9,702 nucleotides of DNA from Chloroflexota bacterium (GCA_021812265.1 JAKAOI010000053.1:1-9702); one strand, 5' to 3'. Shown: positions 1 to 6,845, numbered from the stretch's first letter. A program made the numbers and translations. The notes: generated by a model not told the origin, from the letters alone.

Positions 1-49
1 AAAAAAACGGGGACTCAAAAAGAGCAAATACTTCTTTTGAGTCCCCGTT
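1..49 (-). terminator. Strong rho-independent terminator
   Basis: A perfect 15-bp inverted repeat pairs 6-20 (AACGGGGACTCAAAA) with 35-49, around a 14-base loop. Read on the minus strand the stem is followed at once by a run of seven T (positions 7-1). It sits 26 bases past the stop of the minus-strand membrane protein gene and so ends that transcript, perhaps together with the iron-sulfur carrier gene upstream. On the plus strand no T-run follows, so the signal is directional. Confidence 0.93.
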
Positions 50-74
50 GATGTTTCGTTTTGCAGAAAATACG

Positions 75-674
75 TTATAACGTAACCCTGCCATCACCGG
101 ATGGCATAGTAAACCGTAAAAACCCACCTTGCGCTAAGCGCACACAAATCACCGCTATAAAATAATAGACAAGCAATCCGCCAAACACTTCGACAGTGTG
201 CAACGCAAATGTTCCCAGCGGCAACGGATTCGATTTTGCCAGCAGCCTTTGAATATCTGGTCCGGACGCCGGTCCGCCAAAAGGATCCATTGCTTCGCCG
301 ATAAAAAGATTTATCAGCATATCTATTCCTGTGGCGCCAAGAGCCAATATAGCGCTCATTTTCATAAATCGAACACTCATTTTTTCCCGGCGCGGGGCGA
401 TCACCCGCAGCGTAGACCAAATAGGGGGACTAATGCGCAACGCAAGTAATATAAGTAAAATCAGCGGAAATATTCCCGACGGCCAAAATGGTACCGGAAC
501 CAGATACAGCAGCCGCCAAGCTGTAAAAAACGCCAGACCTTCAACCAACGCACGGCGATATGATACCCGACGCCATAATCCAGAGATTGCTTCGCCGCGT
601 TCGTTCATTTTTCGGCGCACGGCAAGCTCTTCCGCCGTTAATTTGGGGAGTAATTTTTTCTGTTCTTGAGCCAT
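75..674 (-). CDS. Integral membrane protein of unknown function, about four helices
   Basis: I do not recognise the family. The product is 199 residues from the ATG at 674; a GTG two codons upstream (680) is an alternative, and neither has a clear ribosome binding site. The N-terminus (about residues 1-40) is charged and likely cytoplasmic, with many Lys, Glu and Arg. Hydrophobic segments lie at roughly 42-61, 65-82, 103-125 and 155-180, giving four probable transmembrane helices. A Gly/Pro-rich loop (MDPFGGPASGPD) separates the third and fourth. A short basic segment with Arg-Arg-Glu-Lys precedes the third helix. The gene lies 103 bases downstream of the iron-sulfur carrier gene on the same strand and ends in a strong terminator, so the two could share a transcript, although a weaker hairpin lies between them. 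No catalytic motif is visible. The reading frame is convincing because of the clean helix pattern and the correctly placed terminator. Confidence 0.75.
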   Translation of the reverse strand: MAQEQKKLLPKLTAEELAVRRKMNERGEAISGLWRRVSYRRALVEGLAFFTAWRLLYLVPVPFWPSGIFPLILLILLALRISPPIWSTLRVIAPRREKMSVRFMKMSAILALGATGIDMLINLFIGEAMDPFGGPASGPDIQRLLAKSNPLPLGTFALHTVEVFGGLLVYYFIAVICVRLAQGGFLRFTMPSGDGRVTL

Positions 675-719
675 ATCCACACTTCAGGCGCATATGACAC
701 TGCGCCATTAAAATTAAAA

Positions 720-757
720 TAAATATGATACAGCTCTGAAACGAAACGCTCCAGAGC
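720..757 (-). terminator. Possible weak terminator or attenuating hairpin
   Basis: An 8-bp stem pairs 733-740 with 750-757 (one G-U pair on the minus-strand RNA) around a 9-base loop. On the minus strand it is followed by a T-rich but interrupted stretch running down to about 702. It lies about 20 bases past the stop of the iron-sulfur carrier gene. It may end or thin the transcript before the membrane protein gene. The broken T-run makes this uncertain. Confidence 0.45.
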
Positions 758-777
758 CGTAACGGTATATAACTGAA

Positions 778-1182
778 TTAATGGCCGCAGTTGCAGGATT
801 GAGCGTCGCCATCTTCACCTTCAACGCGGAAAGAGTGTCCGCAGCCGCAGGTAGAAACAGCGTTAGGATTATGTACGGTAAATCCGGCGCCCATTAAACT
901 GTCTTTATAATCGATTTCGCTGCCGGTTATATATTGCGCGCTGACAGGATCCACGACAACGCGGATTCCTTCATATTCGGTAACAATATCATCGTCTTCC
1001 AGAGGTGTCAGCGCCATCTGGTACTGAAAACCAGAGCAGCCGCCGCCTGCGATAAAAACACGCAGAGCAAGCTGGTCATCCTGTTCCGACTCTAGCAATT
1101 CACGAATTTTTTCTGCGGCAATTGGCGTAAGCGAAACAACTTGTGTTACTTCGACGCTGTCCGGTGTTGTCATATCAGCCAT
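778..1182 (-). CDS. erpA: A-type iron-sulfur cluster carrier (HesB/IscA/ErpA family)
   Basis: A-type carriers hold [Fe-S] clusters and pass them to apo-enzymes in the cytoplasm. The 134-residue product begins at the ATG at 1182, chosen because GAGGAG lies about 8 bases upstream; an in-frame TTG at 1197 would overlap that site. The N-terminal VSLTPIAAEKIRELL helix, the GGGCSGFQY motif with Cys49, and the CGCGHSF motif with Cys112 and Cys114 form the classic three-cysteine cluster site. The GGGCSGFQY and DYKDSLMGAGF stretches are typical of the ErpA side of the family, but separating ErpA from IscA or SufA by eye is not certain. An unusual acidic tail of about 16 residues ends in SCNCGH, adding two more cysteines (130 and 132) in a copy of the CxCGH pattern. 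No isc or suf genes are in view, so it is a stand-alone carrier as ErpA often is. Confidence 0.93.
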   Translation of the reverse strand: MADMTTPDSVEVTQVVSLTPIAAEKIRELLESEQDDQLALRVFIAGGGCSGFQYQMALTPLEDDDIVTEYEGIRVVVDPVSAQYITGSEIDYKDSLMGAGFTVHNPNAVSTCGCGHSFRVEGEDGDAQSCNCGH

Positions 1183-1616
1183 GAGATATCTCCTCAAATA
1201 GGAATAAAGCTATTTATATGGAATATGAGCGTTTTTATATACAGCCATTTTCTAAAACGTTATAGCAGCGCACATGTTGCAATCGCATTAGGACTGATGC
1301 TTCACTAAATGTTAGCAGCAATTGGGGGAGCGATAGTCCCTGTTCCCTAGTGTTTAGCGGCAGCTTGCTATGTTCTTTTTAGGACCATAGTCTTACACTC
1401 ATCATTCCGCAATATTCATAGTATACGTTATTTTTATGTTTTCTGAGAAGATCTAATTCGATACAACCAAAATACATATTACGAAAGGCAGCAAAAATGA
1501 ATATGGATAATATTGCATTGTAACCGCCATTGATAGAACACAAATATAGTGATACAATCGCATAAGAGAGATGTTTTCAGGAAAGCAGGCGCGCCAATTT
1601 GGCGTGGATTAAAACT
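1183..1616. other. Divergent intergenic region between erpA and the GH57 gene
   Basis: About 430 bases lie between two genes pointing apart. The right part holds a near-consensus promoter for the GH57 gene (1530-1558). The left part should hold the erpA promoter, but I could not find a convincing pair of boxes on the minus strand; only T/A-rich stretches around 1205-1245 are seen. A small imperfect hairpin (CTATG at 1368-1372 with CATAG at 1386-1390) is the only structure noted in the middle. Two very short ATG frames (1497-1523 and 1571-1612) are present and are judged fortuitous. Confidence 0.6.
1530..1558 (+). promoter_or_regulatory. Sigma70-type promoter for the GH57-DUF1611(-purH) genes
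   Basis: TTGATA at 1530-1535 and TACAAT at 1553-1558 are each one base from consensus and are separated by exactly 17 bases. Transcription would start near 1565, leaving a leader of about 50 bases before the ATG at 1617. The position and orientation fit the plus-strand gene set that follows. Confidence 0.72.
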
Positions 1617-2849
1617 ATGACGCTCATCAACCTCTTTTTCTTTGCCCATCAGCCGGAACGGTTGCGGCCATATGCGCTGCGGCCCAATGAGCCAAGGACG
1701 CCGGCCACTATTCACAATGCGTTGTTTGACGAGGAATTAAACGCAACTGTGTTCCGCAAAGTCGCAGAAAAATGCTATTATCCCGCGACACAAATGCTGT
1801 ATGAGATGATAGAAAAATATTCCGATAGCGATAAGCCATTTAAAATTTCTTACGGTCTATCGGGGACATTTATCGATCAGGCGCAACGGTTTGAACCTGA
1901 ATTATTGAAGATATTTCAGAAAATGGCAAAAACCGGTTTGGTGGAGTTTACCGGTGAAACCTATTACCATACCTTAGCCGGATTATGGGATAACTCGCGG
2001 AATGAATTCTGCCGGCAAGCCAAACAGCATTCCGATGTTATTGAGCAATTATTTGGCAAACGCCCGGCCGTATTCCGTAACACCGAGTGCCTGTATAATG
2101 ATGATATTGCCAAAACAGTACAAGATATGGGCTATGAAGGCATTATGACCGAAGGTATAGATTGGATCTTAGAAAATTGGCGCTCTCCAGACTTTCTATA
2201 CAGCAGCGCCTCAAACCTTCCAGTCATAGTGCGAAACTATCGTTACAGCGATGATATCGGCTATCGCTTCCCTAATAGATCTTGGGAACATTACCCGCTT
2301 ACCGCCGAAAAAATGGCAGGTTGGTGCGCAGGTGATACTGATGAAATGATTACTATCATGATGGATTATGAAGCGCTGGGTGAGCATATTTGGGCCGAAA
2401 CCGGCATTTTCGATTTTATCCGACAATTGCCGGAAGAATTATTCAAATATCCGCAAATTGCCTTCACCACACCAACCGACGCAGTTCGCACATTAAGTCC
2501 GCGCGGTCAAATTCATGTAGGGCCATTTCAAACCATTTCTTGGGCTGATATGGAACGCGACACCAGCGCTTGGCTGCGCAATGAAATGCAGCAATTTTGC
2601 TTTGAGGAAATTCGCGAAATGGAGCAATTAGCGCTTGCTTCTGCTCAGCCAGAATATATTCGCGCATGGCGGCTGATGCAAACCAGCGACCATCTTTATT
2701 ATCTATGCGATAAATCACTCAGCGATGGCGATGTGCATACTTATTTCAGCGCTTATGGCAACTTATTTGAAAGCTTTGTGCGGCTGCAAACAGCAATCAC
2801 CGATTTAAAGCACGCTATTATGTACACAGAGCAAGGAGGCGCAAAATGA
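1617..2849 (+). CDS. Glycoside hydrolase family 57 alpha-amylase-like enzyme
   Basis: GH57 enzymes cleave or transfer alpha-glucans (alpha-amylase, 4-alpha-glucanotransferase, branching enzyme) by a retaining mechanism on a (beta/alpha)7 barrel. The product is 410 residues from the ATG at 1617, which places the family's N-terminal HQP motif at residues 11-13 as expected; a TTG at 1599 would add six residues, and neither start has a strong ribosome binding site. In order I see HQPERLRP, the GLSGTFIDQ segment, ETYYHTLAGLW (about 114-124), FRNTECLY with the likely nucleophile Glu157, NYRYSDDIGYRF, MDYEALGEH with the likely acid/base Asp250, and a C-terminal QTSDHLYY helix. All GH57 core motifs seem intact, so it should be active. 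It has no signal peptide and is therefore cytoplasmic, suggesting turnover of an internal glucan such as glycogen. Its last codons overlap the next gene. Exact substrate specificity cannot be read from sequence alone. Confidence 0.93.
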   Translation: MTLINLFFFAHQPERLRPYALRPNEPRTPATIHNALFDEELNATVFRKVAEKCYYPATQMLYEMIEKYSDSDKPFKISYGLSGTFIDQAQRFEPELLKIFQKMAKTGLVEFTGETYYHTLAGLWDNSRNEFCRQAKQHSDVIEQLFGKRPAVFRNTECLYNDDIAKTVQDMGYEGIMTEGIDWILENWRSPDFLYSSASNLPVIVRNYRYSDDIGYRFPNRSWEHYPLTAEKMAGWCAGDTDEMITIMMDYEALGEHIWAETGIFDFIRQLPEELFKYPQIAFTTPTDAVRTLSPRGQIHVGPFQTISWADMERDTSAWLRNEMQQFCFEEIREMEQLALASAQPEYIRAWRLMQTSDHLYYLCDKSLSDGDVHTYFSAYGNLFESFVRLQTAITDLKHAIMYTEQGGAK

Positions 2850-3895
2850 GAAAATATGTGATTCTTGCGGAAGGTAATTTTACCCCGCATTCAGCGAAAA
2901 CCGCTTTAGGCGTGCTGCGGTTTGCCAAAGATGAAACGGTTGCAGTTATCGATAGTGAAAAAGCGGGCCAAGATGTTTCATCGGCGCTGCATATCGCCGA
3001 TATTGGCAATGGTATACCGGTTGTTTCCTCAATTGATGAGGCGTTTGCCTATAAACCGACATCCCTGCTCATTGGCATTGCGCCAATCGGCGGTAAACTG
3101 CCTGAATCGTGGCAGCCAATTCTGTTGCGCGCTTTAGAATTGGGTTTGGAGATTGTCAGCGGTTTGCACTTCTTTTTGAATGATGATCCCGAATTAACAG
3201 CGGCTGCACAGAAATATGGCTCAGCAATTTGGGATGTGCGCAAACCTCAGCCGCAGTATGCTATGAGGATTGGACAGGGAAAAAGCCACAGAAAGGGATC
3301 TAACACCATTTTTATGGCTGGCAGTGACTGTAATGTGGGAAAAATGACCGCGGCGCTGGTAATGGAACAAACAGCCCGGCAGCGCGGACACAACACTGCG
3401 TTTGCGGCAACCGGCCAAACCGGAATTATGATCGCCGGTGAAGGTGTGCCTACTGATAGAATTATCAGCGATTTTGTCAATGGCGCGGTGGAGTGGCTGC
3501 TGCTGGATCTGACAAATTCGCATGATTGGGTATTTGTTGAAGGGCAAGGCTCCCTATGCCACCCGGCATACTCGGCGGTAACAATGGGACTGCTCCATGG
3601 AGCGCGCCCCGATATGCAAATTTTGTGTCACGAGGCAAACCGTGGATTTATTTATGATTATCCGGCGTTTCCCATACCGCCGCTGAAAGAACTGATTATT
3701 ATGTATGAAACTGCCGCACGCTGGCTGAAGCCTGCTCCCATAGTCGGTGTTTCACTGAACACATTCAGTCTTTCGGAAGATGAGGCGCGGACAGCCATCG
3801 AAAAAGCCACTGCGGAAACCGGTTTGCCGGTTACAGACCCTGTGCGCTTTGGAGCTGATGCGCTGATAAACGCTATTGAAATTGCCGCAAAATGA
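2846..3895 (+). CDS. DUF1611 family P-loop protein (DgcN-like)
   Basis: The product is 349 residues. The N-terminal half (about 1-140) looks Rossmann-like (YVILAEGNF near the start, LLIGIAPIGGKLP at 74-85). The C-terminal half begins with a P-loop-like motif GSDCNVGKMT (159-168), followed by TGQTGIMIAGEGVPTDRI (189-206) and the family signature EGQGSLCHPAYS (232-243) and LCHEANR (260-266). From established knowledge, some DUF1611 members are DgcN, an N-acetyltransferase of D-glutamate breakdown, usually encoded beside a DgcA-type enolase-superfamily partner; no such partner is here, so DgcN activity is only a possibility. The start is secure: AAGGAGG ends 6 bases before the ATG. That ATG overlaps the stop of the GH57 gene as ATGA, a sign of translational coupling. 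The protein is soluble with no signal peptide. purH follows after 68 bases. Confidence 0.85.
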   Translation: MRKYVILAEGNFTPHSAKTALGVLRFAKDETVAVIDSEKAGQDVSSALHIADIGNGIPVVSSIDEAFAYKPTSLLIGIAPIGGKLPESWQPILLRALELGLEIVSGLHFFLNDDPELTAAAQKYGSAIWDVRKPQPQYAMRIGQGKSHRKGSNTIFMAGSDCNVGKMTAALVMEQTARQRGHNTAFAATGQTGIMIAGEGVPTDRIISDFVNGAVEWLLLDLTNSHDWVFVEGQGSLCHPAYSAVTMGLLHGARPDMQILCHEANRGFIYDYPAFPIPPLKELIIMYETAARWLKPAPIVGVSLNTFSLSEDEARTAIEKATAETGLPVTDPVRFGADALINAIEIAAK

Positions 3896-3943
3896 GACGC
3901 TGGTAATAGTACGTATATTGCAACTTAGCGTATGAGCGTTTCA
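3893..3943 (+). repeat. Inverted repeat in the DUF1611-purH gap
   Basis: TGAGACGCT at 3893-3901 can pair with AGCGTTTCA at 3935-3943 (9 bp including one G-T position), with 33 bases between. It is followed by an A-rich stretch and the purH ribosome binding site, with no T-run, so it is not an intrinsic terminator on the plus strand. It could tune purH expression or message stability, or be chance. Confidence 0.35.
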
Positions 3944-3963
3944 ATAAAAATAAGAGGTTATGC

Positions 3964-5520
3964 ATGCGAGCGTTATTTTCTGTTGAAGACAAAACCAATA
4001 TTGTAGATCTTGCCCGCGAAATGGTAGATATGGGCTGGGAAATTGTTTCTACCGGCGGCACCGCGGAAACATTACGCAGAGGAGGCGCTTCGGTTATTGA
4101 TATTCAAACCATAACCGGATACCCCGAAATGCTTGGCGGCAGAGTAAAAACATTGCATCCCGCAGTTCATGGCGCATTACTGGCGCAGCGTGATAACCCA
4201 GAACACATGGCGCAGTTGCAAAGCAGCGCCATTGTCCCCATCGATATGGTTGTTTGCAATTTATATAATTTTGCCGATACCGTCCAACAAAATAGCGCTG
4301 CAATGGATGCCGCAATTGAAAAAATTGATATCGGCGGCGTTACGCTTATCCGCGCCGCAGCCAAAAATTTTCAATCAGTTGCCGTTGTATTCAATCCCGA
4401 AGATTATGGCCGCGTTATTGATGAGCTGCGCGCTAACGGTTCGCTTTCTTTAGAAACCAGACAGCAATTTGCAGCCGCAGCATTCGCCTATACCGCCCAT
4501 TACGACGCAGTAATTGCCGCATATTTTCATTCTTTGTCTAAAGACCACTTTCCCCAGCAATTCGCCGTTCCATTGCAGAAAATAGAGCAATTGCGGTATG
4601 GCGAAAATCCACATCAGCCAGCCGCTATTTATCGTTGGACGTCACCGGAACCAACGCTGGCTCCCACCGTTTTAGACGCCGATATTTTGCATGGTAAAAA
4701 GCTTGGCTACAACAACTATATCGATCTTGACGCCGCGCTACAAATTGTCAGTGAATTTGCTCAGCCAGCCGCCGCTATCATTAAGCATGCCGGCCCGTGC
4801 GGAGCCGCCGCCGCGCAAACAATCGACCAAGCGTTTCGCGAAGCTTTAGCGTGCGATCCCATTTCTGCCTTTGGCGGTATTATCGGCCTGAATCGTGTTG
4901 TTGACATGGCCACCGCAACCGCCATTCGCGAATCGCATTTCGACGCAATTATTGCGCCTGATTTTGCCGAAGACGCGCTGAATTTGCTGGAGCGCAAAAA
5001 AAATCTCATTTTAGTGGCAACCCGCAAACCCATCGGACCTGTCACCAATCGCAGCAATATCGAAACACTGGAATTGCGCAAAATCAGCGGAGGGTTTTTA
5101 GCGCAGCAAGGAAACATGTATGGATTGGATGAAATGAAGCGCAATGTGGTTACCGATCGGGAACCCAGCGCAGAAGAATGGATATCGCTGCAATTTGCTT
5201 GGTTGATGGTTAAGTTTGTGAAATCTAACGCAATTACCCTAGCGCAGGGAAATAGTTTAGTGGGGTTAGGCGGCGGCCAGCCAAACAGAGTAGATTCAGT
5301 AAGAATTGCCGCACAAAGAGCCGGCGATAGATCAAAAGGAGCCGGCCTTGCTTCCGACGCTTATTTTCCCTTTGCCGATAATATCGATGAGGCGGCAAAA
5401 GTCGGGGTTACAGCAATTATTCAACCGGGTGGCTCTATTCGCGACGCAGAAGTTATTGAAGCGGCAAATAAACATCATATGGCAATGGTTTTCACAGGAT
5501 ACCGCAACTTCCGTCACTAA
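3964..5520 (+). CDS. purH: Bifunctional AICAR formyltransferase / IMP cyclohydrolase
   Basis: PurH carries out the last two steps of de novo purine synthesis in the cytoplasm: transfer of a formyl group from 10-formyl-tetrahydrofolate to AICAR, then ring closure to IMP. The 518-residue product has the usual length. The N-terminal MGS-like cyclohydrolase domain (about 1-195) shows SVEDKTNIVDLAR, STGGTAETLR and GGRVKTLHPAVHG (58-70). The AICAR transformylase domain shows RYGENPHQ (211-218), LGYNNYIDLDAA, the catalytic Lys-His pair in IIKHAGPCG (Lys274, His275), DPISAFGGIIGLN, VKSNAITLA, and a C-terminal GGSIRDAEVIEAAN and FTGYRNFRH. The start at 3964 is backed by TAAGAGG about 6 bases upstream and the family's MRALxSVxDK opening; an out-of-frame ATG lies at 3960. 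The KH motif reads AGPCG where many homologues have ANPCG, within known variation. It follows the DUF1611 gene closely and may share its promoter; no other purine gene is in view. Confidence 0.98.
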   Translation: MRALFSVEDKTNIVDLAREMVDMGWEIVSTGGTAETLRRGGASVIDIQTITGYPEMLGGRVKTLHPAVHGALLAQRDNPEHMAQLQSSAIVPIDMVVCNLYNFADTVQQNSAAMDAAIEKIDIGGVTLIRAAAKNFQSVAVVFNPEDYGRVIDELRANGSLSLETRQQFAAAAFAYTAHYDAVIAAYFHSLSKDHFPQQFAVPLQKIEQLRYGENPHQPAAIYRWTSPEPTLAPTVLDADILHGKKLGYNNYIDLDAALQIVSEFAQPAAAIIKHAGPCGAAAAQTIDQAFREALACDPISAFGGIIGLNRVVDMATATAIRESHFDAIIAPDFAEDALNLLERKKNLILVATRKPIGPVTNRSNIETLELRKISGGFLAQQGNMYGLDEMKRNVVTDREPSAEEWISLQFAWLMVKFVKSNAITLAQGNSLVGLGGGQPNRVDSVRIAAQRAGDRSKGAGLASDAYFPFADNIDEAAKVGVTAIIQPGGSIRDAEVIEAANKHHMAMVFTGYRNFRH

Positions 5521-5540
5521 ACCGCTGCAAAAAACAACCA

Positions 5541-5578
5541 TAAAAATAAAAGGGGCCACAGAAAATATCTGCGGCTCC
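5541..5578 (-). terminator. Rho-independent terminator of infC, between convergent genes
   Basis: An 11-base arm at 5552-5562 (GGGGCCACAGA) pairs with 5568-5578 (TCTGCGGCTCC), with one G-U and one mismatch and a 5-base loop. On the minus strand it is followed by TTTTATTTTTA. It lies about 20 bases past the infC stop. The hairpin would also form in purH transcripts arriving from the other side, but no T-run follows there, so its action on purH is doubtful. Confidence 0.85.
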
Positions 5579-5597
5579 TCATCAGTTATTGCGCTAA

Positions 5598-6260
5598 TTA
5601 CTCCACAGTTTCGCTTTGTTCCTGCGGAGTTTCATTTGTGTCTTCAGGCTGCTTTGGCGCATCTTTTTCTTTTCCGTGGATGGAAATTTGGAAAGGAGTT
5701 TTCACAGGATCCCACTGTGGAGATTTTGCCAAAATCATCCACAAATTTTTTCCTTCCATAACCGGCATGCGTTCAACAACACAAATCGGTTTTAACTGTT
5801 CAAGTATCGATTCGAGGATATTTCTTCCGATTTCAGGGTGCATAATTTCGCGGCCCTTAAATTGAACATACACGCGCACTTTATTGCCATCTGTAAGAAA
5901 TTCGACAATTTTTTTCATTTTTACTTTGATATCATGAATATCAATCTGTGGCCGTAAACGAATTTCTTTTAGTTCGATTTCAACAATTTTTTGTTTGCGT
6001 CGATTTTCGTTGTCGCGTTTTGTTTGTTCATACCGGTATTTGCTGTAATCCATAATTTTACAAACCGGGGGGTCGGCGTTAGCAGCAATTTCAACAATAT
6101 CATATCCCCGTTCAAACGCAATATTTCTCGCCTCGTATATCGGCATTTTTCCTAAAGTTTCATTGTTTTCATCAATCAACAGCACTTCACGGGCGCGTAT
6201 TTGCTCATTTTTCCGGTATTCATGTTTACGGGAATCGTTATTACGTTGATCTCTAATAAT
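5598..6260 (-). CDS. infC: Translation initiation factor IF-3, starting at ATT
   Basis: IF-3 binds the 30S subunit, keeps it from joining 50S, and checks the start codon and initiator tRNA. I place the start at the ATT at 6260 (the adjacent ATT at 6257 is an alternative), 7 bases after GGAGG, giving 220 residues. A start at the first in-frame GTG (6185) would cut off the conserved opening, because codons 18-30 read NEQIRAREVLLID, the hallmark IF-3 N-terminus. Rare AUU-type starts are well known for infC and underlie autoregulation, since IF-3 rejects them. The N-domain carries YEARNIAFERGYDIVEIA and PPVCKIMDYSKYRYEQ; the C-domain carries EIRLRPQIDIHDIKVKM, GNKVRVYVQFKGREIMHPEIG and a helix up to WMILAKSPQ. 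Both ends are extended relative to the usual 170-180 residues: about 17 basic N-terminal residues and an acidic, Gln/Glu/Pro-rich tail. It stands alone, without the usual rpmI and rplT. Confidence 0.96.
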   Translation of the reverse strand: MIRDQRNNDSRKHEYRKNEQIRAREVLLIDENNETLGKMPIYEARNIAFERGYDIVEIAANADPPVCKIMDYSKYRYEQTKRDNENRRKQKIVEIELKEIRLRPQIDIHDIKVKMKKIVEFLTDGNKVRVYVQFKGREIMHPEIGRNILESILEQLKPICVVERMPVMEGKNLWMILAKSPQWDPVKTPFQISIHGKEKDAPKQPEDTNETPQEQSETVE

Positions 6261-6265
6261 AGATT

Positions 6266-6272
6266 GTCCTCC
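6266..6272 (-). promoter_or_regulatory. Ribosome binding site that fixes the infC ATT start
   Basis: On the minus strand GGAGGAC (6272-6266) includes a perfect GGAGG, 7 bases before the ATT at 6260. No ATG, GTG or TTG in the right frame lies at a suitable distance, which supports ATT as initiator. The same site would be about 80 bases from the GTG at 6185. Confidence 0.85.
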
Positions 6273-6276
6273 AAGT

Positions 6277-6325
6277 GCGCATAATAAAATGCGCCAAATG
6301 TAGTAGCATATGTTTCAACATATGC
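6277..6325 (-). promoter_or_regulatory. Two tandem hairpins in the infC leader
   Basis: Hairpin one pairs 6277-6282 with 6289-6294 (GCGCAT and ATGCGC, 6 bp, AT-only 6-base loop) and ends 4 bases before the infC ribosome binding site. Hairpin two is a perfect 9-bp inverted repeat (6306-6314 with 6317-6325, GCATATGTT) with two bases between. Neither has a T-run, so they are not terminators. They are placed to influence ribosome access or message stability. Function is inferred. Confidence 0.5.
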
Positions 6326-6542
6326 GGCAGGCAATATTTCATTTTGTATTTCAAATACATAAGCCTGTTTATTTTTATGGAACCTTTATCATAAGAATGC
6401 GCCCTGCATTCCTAAAGAACATTACTATTGTACACTATGCAAGGCGCCGCAAGCGAACGAAAATAAAAGTCCCAAGCTCTTTTAAAGTTTAACATAAATT
6501 GAATATAATCCGCAAGAGAAGCAAAATGTATTTAATCAATAT

Positions 6543-6845
6543 TCAGCTCTGTAAAATCCCCCTTTGGTATAACCATTTTGTAAATTTTATATGTGGTTCT
6601 TCAGTGATATGTTCAATCACTTCTCCAACTTCATCGAGATGTTCACGAAATAAGATTAAACGGATACCTTCTTCCCAAGTAAAACCCTGATCAAGCAATG
6701 TGTCTAAAGCAAGCTGATCCTCAATAGGAGCATCTCCTGGAATAAACATATCCAGCATATAATCATCATCAAACGAATCAACAGAAAAATCAATTAAAAA
6801 ATCATCATCAGATGGATCTGGATGCGACTGTTTTGACATTCCCAT
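6543..6845 (-). CDS. Small acidic cytoplasmic protein, unknown function
   Basis: The 100-residue product has no signal peptide or membrane segment. Residues about 9-46 are very acidic and likely disordered (DPSDDDFLIDFSVDSFDDD and following). Residues about 46-100 look like a helical domain: QLALDTLLDQGFTWEEGIRLILFREHLDEVGEVIEHI, then EEPHIKFTKWLYQRGIL. The second half vaguely recalls small hypothetical proteins I associate with Ktedonobacteria-type genomes, but I cannot confirm this and assign no function. The start at 6845 is supported by AGGGGAG 8 bases upstream; a second ATG two codons in is possible. An 8-bp hairpin sits 5 bases upstream of that ribosome binding site. infC follows on the same strand after about 280 bases, so a shared transcript is possible though not obvious. 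Confidence 0.8.
   Translation of the reverse strand: MGMSKQSHPDPSDDDFLIDFSVDSFDDDYMLDMFIPGDAPIEDQLALDTLLDQGFTWEEGIRLILFREHLDEVGEVIEHITEEPHIKFTKWLYQRGILQS

Noticed and set aside
198..669. Plus-strand frames of 83 and 112 codons over the membrane protein gene
   Set aside because: Shadows of the minus-strand gene, which has a clean helix pattern and a matching terminator; the plus-strand products are unlike any ordinary protein.
1183..1197. Five-residue extension of the iron-sulfur carrier from a TTG at 1197
   Set aside because: It overlaps the good ribosome binding site serving the ATG at 1182.
1497..1523. 8-codon ATG frame preceded by AAAGG
   Set aside because: It lies upstream of the predicted promoter, is too short, and has no supporting pattern.
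1571..1612. 13-codon ATG frame in the leader of the GH57 gene, a possible leader peptide
   Set aside because: It starts about 6 bases after the predicted transcription start with no properly spaced ribosome binding site, and shows no runs of regulatory codons.
5306..5761. 151-codon plus-strand frame spanning the purH end and infC antisense
   Set aside because: It overlaps two certain genes in other frames, crosses a terminator and has no recognisable content.
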